From positions 7,787,771-7,851,770 of the forward strand of contig NC_058165.1 in NCBI RefSeq assembly GCF_020080835.1: a DNA stretch of 64,000 nt, written 5' to 3'. Below are positions 50,213 through 61,570 of the stretch, in pieces. Position 1 is the stretch's first letter. The number at the start of each line of letters is the position of its first letter. The position numbers and the translations under genes were made by a program. The DNA comes from Cotesia glomerata. Taxonomy: Eukaryota > Arthropoda > Insecta > Hymenoptera > Braconidae. The notes beneath the pieces were generated by a model, which was not told where the DNA came from, did no database searches, and saw nothing but the letters and a program-made list of their open reading frames with translations.

Positions 50213-50262
<50 letters not shown>
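50213..50262. repeat. (TA)n microsatellite, left half
   Basis: TA repeats that stop at the 5' TC of the Helitron-like element and resume after its 3' CTAG at 51777. Confidence 0.95.
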
Positions 50263-50265
<3 letters not shown>

Positions 50266-51776
50266 ATATATATATATAGGGAAAGTGGGTTTCGTAGACC
50301 GTCAATCACGCAAAAACTACTGAACATATTGACATGGGACTAGGACCATTCGACGCGGAATGAATTGTAGATGGTTATAGGCTACTTATTTTTCGAATTC
50401 CATCAATCCTTCACCATTTTATTTCTATTTAACTTAGATAAACATTTTTCCCGCCCATAAAAACAAAAGACGAGCATTTTTCTTTAATTCATTTTTTTTT
50501 ATCGGCATAAAGGGTTTTTTTTTTTTTTTTTTGAGAATTTAGTTCCATCTACCATCGCGTGGGCGGATGCGTGGGCAGAAGCATGGGCAGATGCGTGGGT
50601 GGAAAATTTCACTAATTATTTCATTTAGGCATGAAGGGTATTACGTTTTTTTTTTTTTTTTGAGAATTTAGTTCCATCTACCAACGCGTGGGCGGATGCG
50701 TGGGCAGATGCGTGGGCGGATGCGTGGGCGGATGCGTGAGTGTAATATATATAAGCGAAATAGGGTTTATTTGACTAAAGTTGACGTCAAAACTACTGAA
50801 GCTATCGGGATGGGACTGCTACCATTCGACGCAGAATTTTCCGTAGATGGTTATGGGCTACTTATTTTTTGGATTTCATCAACCATTTGTCATTTTTTTT
50901 ACGATTTACTTTTACATACATTTTTTCCCGCTAAGAAAAACAAAAGACTCTCATTTTTTATTCATTTGTTTTTAATACGATTTTCTTTTGTTTTTATTAC
51001 ATAACCTTGATATTTGATTGATTTAACGTCATTTAAAAAAAGTTTAAGAAAAAGAAGCTTATTATTTTTGGTGAACTAAGTGTCGAAAATTTATGTTTAT
51101 ATGCTGATCGTATGTTTGGTTATGATAATTATCTGAAAATTAATTGGTTTCGTGAAATAAAATAGTTAGATATCTATGAAATCTACTGAAAATGTTGTTG
51201 TTTATAAACTAGAACTTTTTGAAACATGAAACTTCAACCATATCTATTGAGATTTAATAACATTTACTAAAAATTTCCTTACAGCAAACGTCTCTTTAGC
51301 AGCGGGAAAAAAGTAATTGCTAGGTTTCCAAAACTTAACATTACATGTAGTAATTCGGTCAACGGATTAAGAATTTTATATACATATTATTTTTGCTGAT
51401 TACATAACTTATAAATTGTTCTTATTGCGGGATCGCGGGAATGTATCTGATTAAAATGAATGCATTTTCCAAACACTGGGTATGTGAAAAATAAATTTGG
51501 CTACTTATTTAAATAGAATTCGTAAAAAACATGCTAAATTTATTTTCTATAAAATATTGATGTCACTGAGAAAATTTTAAATAACAAAAAAATTCTTTGC
51601 AATTGAAGCTAGACAGATTTCAACTTTACTTATGAGACTTGCAGTGACTTTAACTAAAATTTCAATACTCATTTGGAATCTGTACAAATCAAAACAATAC
51701 TCTAATTAAATTTCAAGTCTAGATCTAAAAATGCAATTCTATAAAGCGCCCAGCGAAGCGGGCGGGTAACAGCTAG
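50263..51776 (+). mobile_element. Non-autonomous Helitron-like element
   Basis: Starts TCTATATATATATATAGGG and ends GCGGGCGGGTAACAGCTAG, preceded by a short hairpin (CGCCC-AGCGAAGC-GGGCG). The 5' TC, 3' hairpin plus CTAG, lack of inverted repeats and insertion between A and T are all Helitron hallmarks. Host sequence is (TA)n on both sides. The interior has two related blocks (about 50290-50410 and 50760-50885, each with CCATTCGACGC and GATGGTTAT(A/G)GGCTACTTAT) and a minisatellite. No Rep/helicase, so movement would need a partner in trans. Confidence 0.85.
50555..50742 (+). repeat. 12-bp minisatellite (GCGTGGGCGGAT)n in two blocks
   Basis: Two tracts, about 50562-50600 and 50683-50738, of GCGTGGGC(G/A)GAT units. 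Each is preceded by the same TTTTTTGAGAATTTAGTTCC leader, followed by ATCTACCA, so the leader and array were duplicated together. A frame beginning in it reads (MRGR)n and is not a gene. Confidence 0.92.
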
Positions 51777-51800
51777 TGTATATATATATATATATATATA
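51777..51800. repeat. (TA)n microsatellite, right half
   Basis: Continuation of the host microsatellite after the Helitron-like element. Confidence 0.9.
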
Positions 51801-52064
51801 CGACTCGAAGATCAGTGTTATTAATTAATAAAGATAGATAGTTATTATTCTAAGCCGAACTCTCCCGATCCAAATTCTTGAAGACTGAATAATTTTTTAT
51901 TATTATTCCTTCACCATAATATTTTATCGGTATGAGGTCTCATACCATCAGAGAAAATTTAGGTGAAAATAATAATTAAAATTTTATTTCAACAATTTTT
52001 GTTAGAGAAAGATGTAATTTTTTACTCAGTGTAACTTTTTTCAGTAACCGAAAAAATAATTCGG
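51801..52064. other. No gene seen
   Basis: AT-rich; a CAGTAACCGAAAAAATAATT stretch leads into the tRNA-like sequence and may belong to the same SINE-like unit. Confidence 0.3.
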
Positions 52065-52142
52065 ACAGCCCAGACCAGGACTCGAACCTGGATCTTTTGG
52101 TTACGCGCCAAATGCTCTACCAGTTAAGTTATCCAGTTAAGC
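52065..52142 (-). ncRNA. tRNA-like sequence (pseudo-tRNA or SINE head)
   Basis: Minus strand reads ACTTAACTGGTAGAGCATTT (A-box-like), an anticodon arm TTTGG-CGCGTAA-CCAAA, and CCAGGTTCGAGTCCTGG, a perfect T arm. The acceptor stem does not close and the base before the anticodon is G rather than T. It is the best tRNA-like candidate here but probably not functional. Confidence 0.55.
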
Positions 52143-53369
52143 TAGTTATTGTTATTATTATAAAAAATTTAACTAACCCAAACAAAGTAGATTGTGATTA
52201 AAAATATCCGAAAATAATTAAGCCAAAAGTTCTTTTCTTCATAATTTGTACTGCTTGGGAGTCACATAGTGACCGCAGATTGCTAGTATTCATTTATTAT
52301 TTCAAACCAAAAATAAATAATGTCAGAGTTAGCAGTGAATTTATCAGTCTAAAATATATTACTAAAAATTAATTACCGTTAAAATACAAACGTGTAGTGA
52401 CTTCCGTCAGGAGTCCTAGATATTGTGATGCCCACGTTAAATACACGCCCATGGTCGAAAGTGAAAATAAATTGACCAGTTGATTGGTTAGCAGTTAGCA
52501 ATTTGCTCCATTCACCCAACCATGCTTTTACATTATATTATGTATATAACATATATAAATATACTTGTATAAGTTGAAGTATATATAATACAAAAAAAAT
52601 AAGTATCAAAACCCCCAAAGAGTAAAGAGGTGGAGTAGATACGTAAGATCTTGCATGCGGGCATTTCTCTTCTCAAAAACTCCCAGGTCCTCCACTGGTC
52701 AGACACCTAAATAATCTACCCACCCAAGTGTTCACGGAATGCACGTGATTTTTTTATAATCCTGATTTTTAGGCCTATTTTTCTTAAGGCCAATGACTCA
52801 CGAACACGTTTGCCAATAAAGATTTTCTTACAGCGAAAATTTAGTAGTTTAAATTAACATACGGAAAGATATTTTCTTTGAAATTTAGTATTTAATTAAT
52901 GATAAAAATTGCCGGGTGGTATTATAATTTAGAACGCTGATTTATCATTTATTAGTAACAGCAAGACTTTTTAAAATTTGTGTCAGTAAAATTTCGCGGT
53001 CTCTAATAAAATTAAAAAAATTTCATGCAGTTTACTTCACACACAGGAAGAATTATTATTGGACATTTTGTTATAAATGAAATCTTATTATTATTATTTT
53101 CAAAAGTTTTATATTTTTTAAAAACTATATTTTTATTTAATTAGATTGAACATTCAAATAATTTTTTCGATTAAATTTATTTTTTAAGGTTATTTCACTT
53201 GAAAACCTGTGCAGAATAATAGCTAAAAGTAAAAAAAAATTATGAATGTTGTCGATGTATATTTTTATAAATAATATTTAACTAATTGCATAAAATTTAA
53301 TTATAGTGATAATCTGATAATCATATAAAAGTTTGTTAGAGGTAACTTCAATTGAGCAACAAACGATCA
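52143..53369. other. AT-rich sequence, no gene seen
   Basis: A short mixed-composition segment at 52390-52530 and 52620-52750. No ORF or motif worth calling. Confidence 0.35.
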
Positions 53370-53580
53370 CAAAAATGTGTAATTTTTTATACAGCTGATA
53401 AGTTTGCAGCGATTGCAGCGCTGCCTCAAGGTCGGTGGCTAATACCGTTACTTCGATTCATTTTTACTGGAGTCTCCGGTTAATTTTTTAGTATTTTTAA
53501 TAAAAAAATTTTATTTTACTGTAATTTTTAATTCTAAAATAATAAAAAATAATTATTGAACTTATTATTTTTTCATGTTT
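53370..53580 (-). repeat. Dispersed repeat, inverted partner of 31.9-32.1 kb
   Basis: TGTAATTTTTTATACAGCTG, GATTGCAGCG, AAGGTCGGTGGCTAATACCG and GAGTCTCCGGTTAATT in the reverse order and orientation of the 31.9-kb copy. Confidence 0.7.
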
Positions 53581-53973
53581 ATTATTTTTTCCCGATACAC
53601 AACAGTAAAAATTAACAGTACTTTTCTATATTTTTTTGAATTGTATCTGTGAACAATTATCCAAAAAATTGTAAATAGATCAGAAATCGCAGATCGTCCT
53701 ACGATTTCTGTCATTTTCTTATTCATTTTTAAATAAAATTTCTTTTCGTGTAGCATTGAAATAAAAGTGGGATCGTCGGTCACCTACGAGAAATAATTAA
53801 ATGGCGCCTCATTGGCATCCACGATTGATTATTGTATTCCTTATAGTATTAGTGAGGGTATTAATTCTTTAATTCAAACGTGTAATTTAAAATCGAACAA
53901 TTTGTCATTAAAACAGCTAATTATAAATTTATTTATTTATTAGCTGGGTGGTATTATCTTGTGTGAGATTGAA

Positions 53974-53976
<3 letters not shown>
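53581..53976. other. No gene seen
   Basis: A minus-strand 72-residue frame here has no recognisable motif. Confidence 0.3.

Positions 53977-54031
<55 letters not shown>
53977..54031. repeat. (TA)n microsatellite
   Basis: Uninterrupted TA run. Confidence 0.97.
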
Positions 54032-54032
<1 letters not shown>

Positions 54033-55384
54033 TGTAATATGCAGCAAGAAATAAGAAATGAGAAATGTAAATATGCACGTGTCCAAGTGTGATATGCGTA
54101 CGCCTACAAAGAGTTCTTTTAATGTCTAATTATTATTGGCGCCAGACAATCTTGCGAAATTTTAAAAAACTCTTATACGTTCTTTTAATCATACATTGAT
54201 ATAAGCGTTTGTAATATTAAATTATAAATAATTATGTATTAATATTTTGTAACTATTACAAGTTCACTGTACTTTTATTAAGGTTTTAATGATACTTATG
54301 TGTATATAGTTGTGTATGGATATCATTAAAAGCAATGTTATGAGATACCTACTAGAGAGAATATAATGTAATAAGTAACTATGGAGAAAATATCATATTA
54401 TATATTGTATAAGTACTGATACTTTATACTTAATACTTTATACTTAGTACTAGTGTAGTAGGTTCGAGGTCATGGCCTCGGAATAGCAAAACCTCGCTTT
54501 AAGTCTCTCGTCGTCATCGCTTTACGATTATGAAGCTAACCCTTTATTTATAAACCACGCATCTCGAGAATTTTTACAGAAAATTCTTAGGAATTCAAAT
54601 TTAGCCTTTTTAAAAGATTATAAAAAAAATAATTTTGCACGCCTCATAACGTGAAGCAGTTGAGGTAGTGCTCTACTTATCGCCTTACCAAAATCAAGTA
54701 ACTTTGTGAAGTAGAAATGTCTCTATTTTATTTTAATTGCGCACTTATAGAATAATATGAATACACGTATGTCAAGGAAAAACACTTGCTTTAACGCATT
54801 GTATTTTTGAAAGACAATTATTCTACTTAGTGTGAGAAAAACTGATTCAAAAAAAATTTCCGAGCCTGTCCGGATGTCTGTATGTGCAGATCTGGCACGA
54901 TTACACCCGCAAAACTTAACATTTTATGTCCTATTAGCATCGGTTTTGGATAAGATTCTTTGGCCAGATAGTTGACCAAGCCCTGAAAACAGAATCGGAC
55001 AATTCTTAAAACAGACAGTTAACCAAGATTATTTGTCTAAACTGGCGACAGACAAAATTTTAAAACAAAATCTGAAGTAATATTTGGTTAAGCTTAGTGA
55101 CAAGTCTGTAGCCAGAATTTGTCTAGATTGTTGATAAAGAAGTTTGATCCAGACTAACAGTGGACATTGTTAATGTACTGAAATAAGAATGAGAACTTCT
55201 GCCTTCACAACTGAGTTTCAAAAAGTGGTTGTGGGGAGCCTCACCATTCCTGGCCATTTTCTGTACGAACTTTGGCCCCAGTCTTGGTCAAAAATCTTGG
55301 TCAAATATCTGGAGCGATTCTTCGATGATTCTTGAACAATGATCTACTGTAAGTTTCTTGTCCAAGTATTGTAAAAATCTGCAT
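54032..55384. other. No gene seen
   Basis: 54430-54530 has a short CGAGGTCATGGCCTCGG palindrome; 54840-55380 is of more mixed composition with repeated TGGTCAA-type words but no open frame or clear period. Confidence 0.35.
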
Positions 55385-56981
55385 ACACGGAAAGAAAAAT
55401 ATGGGAACCACTCCCATAATTTTATGGGAACAGTTCCCATAATTTTATGGGAACAGTTCCCAAGTAATTATAGGAACTGTTCCCATGAATTATGGGAACT
55501 GTTCCCATAATTATAGGAAATTTTCCCAGAATTATGGAAAAATTTTCCATAATGATGGGAATGGTTCCCATAATGGTATAGGAATGGTTTCTATAATTAT
55601 AGGAATGATTCCTATACAATTATAGGAACCATTCCCATAATATTATAGGAAATATTCCCATAATGATATAATAATGGTTCCTATATCATTATGGGAACTA
55701 TTCCCATAATGGTATAGGAAGGATTCTTAGAAAATTATAGGAATCATTCCTATACCATTGTGGAAATCATTCTCAAAATAAAATAAAGATAAAATCTTCG
55801 TACGGAGTGAGTTCGAAATGATTCCTATAATATATACACGGAAAAAAAAAATTGGGGCAGCCACATGATCTTCATGTTGTAGGCAATAATAGTTAAAACA
55901 ACAATAATAATTAAACAATAATAATAATCATAATAATAATAATCTATATTATTAAGAGAATAAGGAAAATTTTGTGGCCAGTGTATTTATGTGATAAAAT
56001 GGGTTTTTGCTTGGAGCTGTGCCTTTTCAAGGTTTCATATCATTCTCACCAATAGTCAATTTATTATAATAAGAATTTAGGCTGCATTCGAAAATGCTCT
56101 GTGTCTAGATACATAATCAAGAAATGACCTTGTATCTTGTGAATTATTGACATTTTTAAAGATATAAGCTCATCCCGATGTTATACTCATCAAGAGCTTT
56201 CATTTGAGTACCCACATGCATTTTTGATATATTTTTCATATTAACATATATATAATATATATAAATATATAAAATATATGAAAAATTGATGTGTCTACTC
56301 AAATGAAAGGTCTCGATGAGTGTAATGTCGGGATGAGCTTATATCTTTAAAAATGTCAATAATTCACAAGATACAAGGTCATTTCTCAATTATATGTTTA
56401 GAGATAGAGCATTTTCGAATGCAACCTAAATATCTATCATCATAAATTGACTATCGACGAGAATGACGAGAATTAATTTGTTAATTAACATTCATTGTAA
56501 TGTATTTTGGAAGGCCGCAAGGAGCTACGACTCCATGGCCTTTAAACAATAAATAATAATAATAATAATAATGATATGAAACCTTGAAAAGGCACAAATT
56601 CAATTCATGTCCTTTGCAATGACACTTAATTTTACTAAAAAAATCGATTTCATCATATGACTATCCAGGAGACAAAATTGTTTTTATCCTCTTAATAATA
56701 TAAATTATTATTATTATTATTTAATTATTATTGTTGTTTTAACCATTATTGCCGGCCATATGAATCTTCCACAGGAATGTATCATGTGGCAGCCCCAATT
56801 TTTTTTTTCCGCGTAAGATTTAAACCTATGTATTGAGGGAACCATTCCTATACTATTATGGGAATGGTTCCTATAAATTATGGAAACCATTCCTATAATA
56901 GTATAGGAATGATTCCTATAGCATTATGGGAACCATTCCCATAATATTATAGGAATAGTTCCCATAATTTTCTTTCCGTGT
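55385..56981. mobile_element. Outer foldback, CACGGAAAGAAAA ends, TGGGAA.TTCCCA arrays
   Basis: TA|CACGGAAAGAAAAATATGGG at the left and CATAATTTTCTTTCCGTG|TA at the right. Both arms are arrays of short palindromes of the type ATGGGAAC(A/C).TTCCCATAA (left about 55400-55790, right about 56835-56970). A second foldback is inserted between the arms. The minus-strand 65-residue frame is repeat translation. Confidence 0.88.
55836..56814. mobile_element. Inner foldback, CACGGAAAAAAAAAATTGGGG ends
   Basis: TA|CACGGAAAAAAAAAATTGGGG at the left and CCCCAATTTTTTTTTTCCGCG|TA at the right. Arms share CAGCCACATGAT, GGCAATAATAGTTAAAACAA, TTATTAAGAG and the GCCTTTTCAAGGTTTCATAT block. The centre (56150-56400) is a palindromic unit shared with the 46.8-49.1-kb foldback. 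An extra segment (56490-56580, with AGGCCGCAAGGAGCTACGAC) occurs on one side only. Confidence 0.88.
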
Positions 56982-57166
56982 ACAGATAATTCGACCCGAG
57001 TCGAAATTCGAGTTCCGTTTTAACCGTAATTTTTTCCCATCTCAATTTTACGGTCAAAACAGACTTGGCGCTGTATTGATAGCTCATTTAAACTGAGCCT
57101 GGTTTCACCGTAACTAGTGGAGTTTTGTCCCATTCTACCACGATTACGGTCAAACCAGGCTTGAAA

Positions 57167-57171
57167 TAATG

Positions 57172-57219
<48 letters not shown>
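57167..57219. repeat. (AAT)n microsatellite
   Basis: Regular AAT/TAA triplets. Confidence 0.96.
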
Positions 57220-57223
<4 letters not shown>

Positions 57224-57639
57224 TAAATTTTAAAATTCTTAGGGGTCCGGGTTCAAATCCAATTGAAATCCCATTTATTTATTTTTGTTTTAATCACTGC
57301 AATAATAATTATTATTATGAATAATAATTATTATTGTTATAAGAAATAAGTAATAGTAATTAATAATAATTGTCATTAACATAAAAATTTGTAATTAACA
57401 ATTATTACAATTACTACTATCAAAATCGTTTATGAGCACAAAAAAATATATAAATTAATTTTGTAATAAAAAAAACAAAAATGGATGATTTCCCAAATTT
57501 GAGTCTTTTTTTTACGAACAGGGGTTATTTATTGTCCAGTTTATACATATTAAGGAGTAAGGAAATAGGAGGAAAGGATTACTTATGGTAACTTAACCTA
57601 ATACGCTTCGTAAATAAAGAAATAAATAAAAATCGCTTT

Positions 57640-57720
57640 GCCCTAACCGAGAACCGAACTTGGAACCTATCGCTCGTCAAGACTTACGCGCTACCCGCAT
57701 CGCTACACTGCCGATTGGTA
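57640..57720 (-). ncRNA. tRNA-like sequence (weak)
   Basis: Minus strand has GCAGTGTAGCGATGCGGGTA (A-box-like) and AGTTCGGTTCTCGG (B-box-like). Arms do not fold convincingly, so a SINE head or degraded pseudo-tRNA is more likely. A lone B-box-like GGTCCGGGTTCAAATCC is also at 57242-57261. Confidence 0.35.
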
Positions 57721-58622
57721 AAAGGCGAATCTCAGTAGTCTCATAAACTTTTTAAATGACGCGTCTTGAAATGACTAAGTTCTGAGTGGAATCTGAAAAA
57801 GAACTTTACGGAGAAATTAAATGAATAATAATAATTATATTTATAGACATTCAAAATTGAAATTTAGTTACCCATTCTCAATTATTAATCTTATACTTCT
57901 ATTTTCAATTGTAAGATTCGGTAATTGCTTATTTTCACAGGGTGTGAAATCAACATGATTAGATTATTTTCAAAATTTTTCAAAATTTTTTCAAGATAAA
58001 ATTATGAAACATTGTAAAATATTTTTTATCAAAGTAAATCTAAAATAGAAAAATTTTTTTAATTTTTGAAAAATTTCAATTTTAGAGTAAAAAATATGAA
58101 AAACGTCAGTTGTTGGATTAAAAAAAACTATGAAAAATATCAAAAAATTAATTACTTTTAAAAAATGTGAAATTAAACAATTACCTGCGATTCTTATATA
58201 TTTTAAAACTTTTTTCAGTGAAAATATGTGAACTAAGCTGAATTTAGAAAAGAATAATATTTTTTTTCCAAAATTCAAATTTTTGAAAGAAAAACCCTTC
58301 TCTGAGATTATTATTGTTATTATTATTATTATTATTAAATTTTTAATTTTTCAATGTCAACTTTTCATGTTTTTTATTAATTTAAATTTTCGCGCCTAAG
58401 AACTACAAGATGGCAAGAAAAATAATAATAATCAACAAGATGACTCCTGGAAATTTTTACGGTCAAAACAGACCTGCGTACGCCTGTTTTAACCGTACTT
58501 ATTCTCCGATACCGTCTTGTACGGTCAAAATAGACTCGATTTTGAGCGGCATATTAGACTTCAAAGAGTTGGGACATTTTTACGGTCAAAACGGGACTCG
58601 AATTTTGACTCGGGTCATCACG

Positions 58623-60268
58623 ATTCTTGAGCCAGAGATAATTTTTGTAAATAGTTGTATAATTCGGTGTCGTTTAATTATAATTAATAAAAAACTAAAA
58701 AAAAATGGACTAATCTTTGTATATATATGTAACTAGAGACTAGTCTTAAGCAACGCATTGGCGCTCAGTCATTTGGTCAGCAATGTGCATGCACCCTATT
58801 TTTCTCGAAAATTCGTTTCAAAAAAAATTTTACGTGGACGTTCTGATGTTTACACGCTGATTTTCTATGTATCAAAGAAAACTCCCGAACAAATTGATAT
58901 TTCAGACCGGACTTTTCTTATTAGTTCCAGATTTTGATGAACTGGTGCCGTATTTCATATCAGTAGTCTAGCTTACGTAATTTTTTTTTTAAATGAATTT
59001 TTATTAAAATTCATTATGCTACACACGTACAAAAACAAAAGAATTTTTCTTATTTCTTTCACATAAAAATTATGGCACCACTTAATCAAGCTACATTTTT
59101 TTAGACTGCGTGCACAATTGAGAAGACAAATGAGCACCAATGATTTAAAAAAGTTAGTAAATACTCTAGAAGAAATTATTTAATTATTTTTTTTTTCTTT
59201 TAAAAAATTGAGAACACAATTTATTTTTTAAGGAAAAAAATCAATGAGCATTATGAGGCGTGCACTTTTAGATTTTCCAAACTTTTTACCTTTTATCTTA
59301 TTCCAAGTATAAAGTATTTTTAACTCAGATTTATTCCTTAAATTCCAGTGAATCAAAGTATATAGAATCATTTCTTCATAGTATTGCCTACTTTTAAGAA
59401 TAAAAATTAATAATTAAGAAAGTTAAATTTCGTTTTTTCATTAAAAAACGTTACTTTTTTTTCAGGCCTGTTCTCACAGATTTATTGGTGAGCCCCAATT
59501 TATTTTTTTAAAGTTTTCGAATTAAAAAAAGAGATTAAAAGTTAAAAATGTTAACAAATATTTGAAGTTATTCGTTAAAATTAACTTATAGTTAATTATT
59601 TTTATGTCAATTAATTATTAACTTCAAGTTCAATCTCTAATAAGCGCTCACTGGTTACAATTATTGAAATTACAAATTATAATATGATCAATGATAAGGA
59701 GAAAGATTATTGAACAATTCCTACGTCGACAAAAATGTTAAAGGAAACAATTTATTAACCAGTGGCGAGAAAATTGTTTTCTTCTTCTTTTTTTTTTTTT
59801 AGTCGCTTGAAGATTGAAAGTGTGAAAGGGCAAGTTGGAAGAAAGTTCGTGTACTCCCTCGTCTATTAATTATTTTTCCTTCGGTCTTCTATTACTCAGA
59901 CGTGTCATTAACTCTCTAAAAATATTATGTCACTTTTGGTTGTTAGTTAGTTATTATTTTTTTTGGACTGACTTGAACAAAAATTTAATTAATTTTCGAG
60001 GTATTTGCTTTTCGTAAACGTAATTATTTAAAATATTAAACATCACAGCTTCTATTGGTAAATGGTACCGTGTAAAAAAAATTAATAATTTCTTAAAAAA
60101 ATTAAAGTTGTATATATTCTGATTATTCAAAAACGAATAATACACTTATTATATCCTTCATAATTTTATATTAATTTGAGCCTATTGAAGTTAAAATTAA
60201 GAGAAAAATATTAGCGTTTCATTTTGAATTATTTGAGGTTAGCATCACTTGAATAAAAAACGTGTTTT
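58623..60268. other. AT-rich sequence, no gene seen
   Basis: A GAGGCGTGCAC motif near 59260 is an inverted relative of 43460. Short frames near 59.9-60.1 kb are unsupported. Confidence 0.35.
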
Positions 60269-60269
60269 C

Positions 60270-60858
60270 GGGCAAAGCGAGTAGGGCAAAGCGGGTGTCA
60301 GAGTTGATACTCGCTTTGCCCTGATATTGTTTTATACTTATTTATTTGAGTGGTGAGTAAATATAAAAGAAAAACGGAGCAAACAACGTGAACGGCAACG
60401 ATATTTTTTACTATTTTTAATTTTTGACTTCATAATTTGTCATTTTAAAAGAATTTGTTAACAAGTTATCGATTTAATATAGTCATTTATATTGAAGTGC
60501 TGCTATATTCAATAAGTTAATCTTTTAAATTGTTGAAGACTGATTAAATGAAACTGAAATTATTATTTAAATATCTGAAGTAAGCATTTTTCCCTTAATT
60601 GTAGTGCCAACCCGCTTTGTCAGAACGGATTACCCGTTTTAGGCCCCCCTCTAGGGCAAAGCGGTTTTTGGGAGTGTTTTTTAATTTTAATAATAAATCG
60701 TAAATTAATACAAATTTACACAATATAGCTTATTGATTTTAAAGTTCGATAAATCCTCTATCAAAAAAAAAAAAAAATTATTTTTGTTATCATACAAACA
60801 CTAAATTTTCTCGGCTCTTAACGTTAACATACCCGCTTTAGGCCACCTTCCCCTAAAA
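60270..60858. mobile_element. GGGCAAAGCGG-type element, related to the 39.8-kb MITE
   Basis: Left GGGCAAAGCGAGTAGGGCAA and TCGCTTTGCCCTG, centre AGGGCAAAGCGG, right CCCGCTTTAGGCCACCTTCC followed by CCTA. Size and layout resemble the 565-bp element in the transposase gene (GGGCAAAACGG..CCGTTTTGCCC). The left end is not clear. Confidence 0.55.
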
Positions 60859-61409
60859 TTTAAAGGATAAATAATTTGAAAAATTAATTTCAAATATTTG
60901 GCTTGAATTAATTAACCAAACTTAATCACTTTTTATAATAGTATTTATATTTTTGAATAACATGTCTGAATAATAAACTAAATATATATCTTCAATTATC
61001 TATATATGTACTAATAAATGGAGAGACTTTTATTATAAATGTCTAACCGAACAAAACTATTAAACCAATAGACATCTAATTAATCTCATAAAAAGCAAAG
61101 CTTCTCAGTTAATCTTTTAAGTTTATACTATTTTTTCGAAATTTTTTAGTTGATAAAATAATAACTTTTCATTAAAAAATGTTTTTTTAGTAATTTTATT
61201 TGTATAAATAAAACGTAATAATTACATTGTTGATTGACTGATTTGATATTTAAAAAGTTAAATAGAATTTTAATTACGATAATAGAGATGTCAATATACA
61301 AAACTAAAAATGATTTTTCGTTTTAATGATCAACTTGTAAGGCACTTCGATAATATTGACAGCATTTATCCTTGCAAATAAAAAATTATAAAGTTTACAA
61401 AAATTCTTA
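60859..61409. other. AT-rich sequence, no gene seen
   Basis: Nothing recognisable. Confidence 0.35.
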
Positions 61410-61570
61410 AAGACATGATTTGAGAAAAAAAAATCCTAAGCTAAGAATTTTTCTTGATGTAAGTAAATAATTTTAATTGATTCAAGAATTTTTCGACTTG
61501 ATTCAATACAATGAAACTCTTCAAGATTATTTTTTTGGTTCAAGAATTTTTTTCTTAATTCGAGTTATTT
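61410..61570. repeat. Degraded CACTGATAAAA-family MITE half
   Basis: GATTTGAGAAAAAAAAATCC, CTTGATGTAAG, TTGATTCAAGAATTTTTC and TTGGTTCAAGAATTTTTTTC match the arm sequences at 6.7 and 44.3 kb. It runs into the neighbouring element without a clear right terminus. Confidence 0.5.

Larger units (their letters stand above)
56990..58622. mobile_element. Foldback candidate with ACGGTCAAAAC motifs
   Basis: Left TCGACCCGAGTCGAAATTCG, AGTTCCGTTTTAACCGTAA is matched inverted by TTACGGTCAAAACGGGACTC, GAATTTTGACTCGGGTCATC at 58578-58620. Several more ACGGT(C/T)AAAAC(A/G) copies in both orientations lie in each arm. Inside are (AAT)n, a tRNA-like sequence and featureless AT-rich DNA. The 108-residue frame near 58.5 kb lies in the right arm and is not a gene. 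Confidence 0.6.

Noticed and set aside
50696..51004. 102-residue ORF starting (MRGR)n
   Set aside because: Its start is translated minisatellite and the rest is Helitron interior with no homology I can see.
52065..52142. Functional tRNA gene
   Set aside because: The T arm is perfect but the acceptor stem does not pair and the residue before the anticodon is G.
55422..55619. Minus-strand ORF with repeating NHSYN/GTIPII pattern
   Set aside because: Direct translation of the TGGGAA/TTCCCA palindrome array.
58410..58736. 108-residue ORF
   Set aside because: Lies across the right arm of a foldback with repeated ACGGTCAAAAC motifs; not gene-like.
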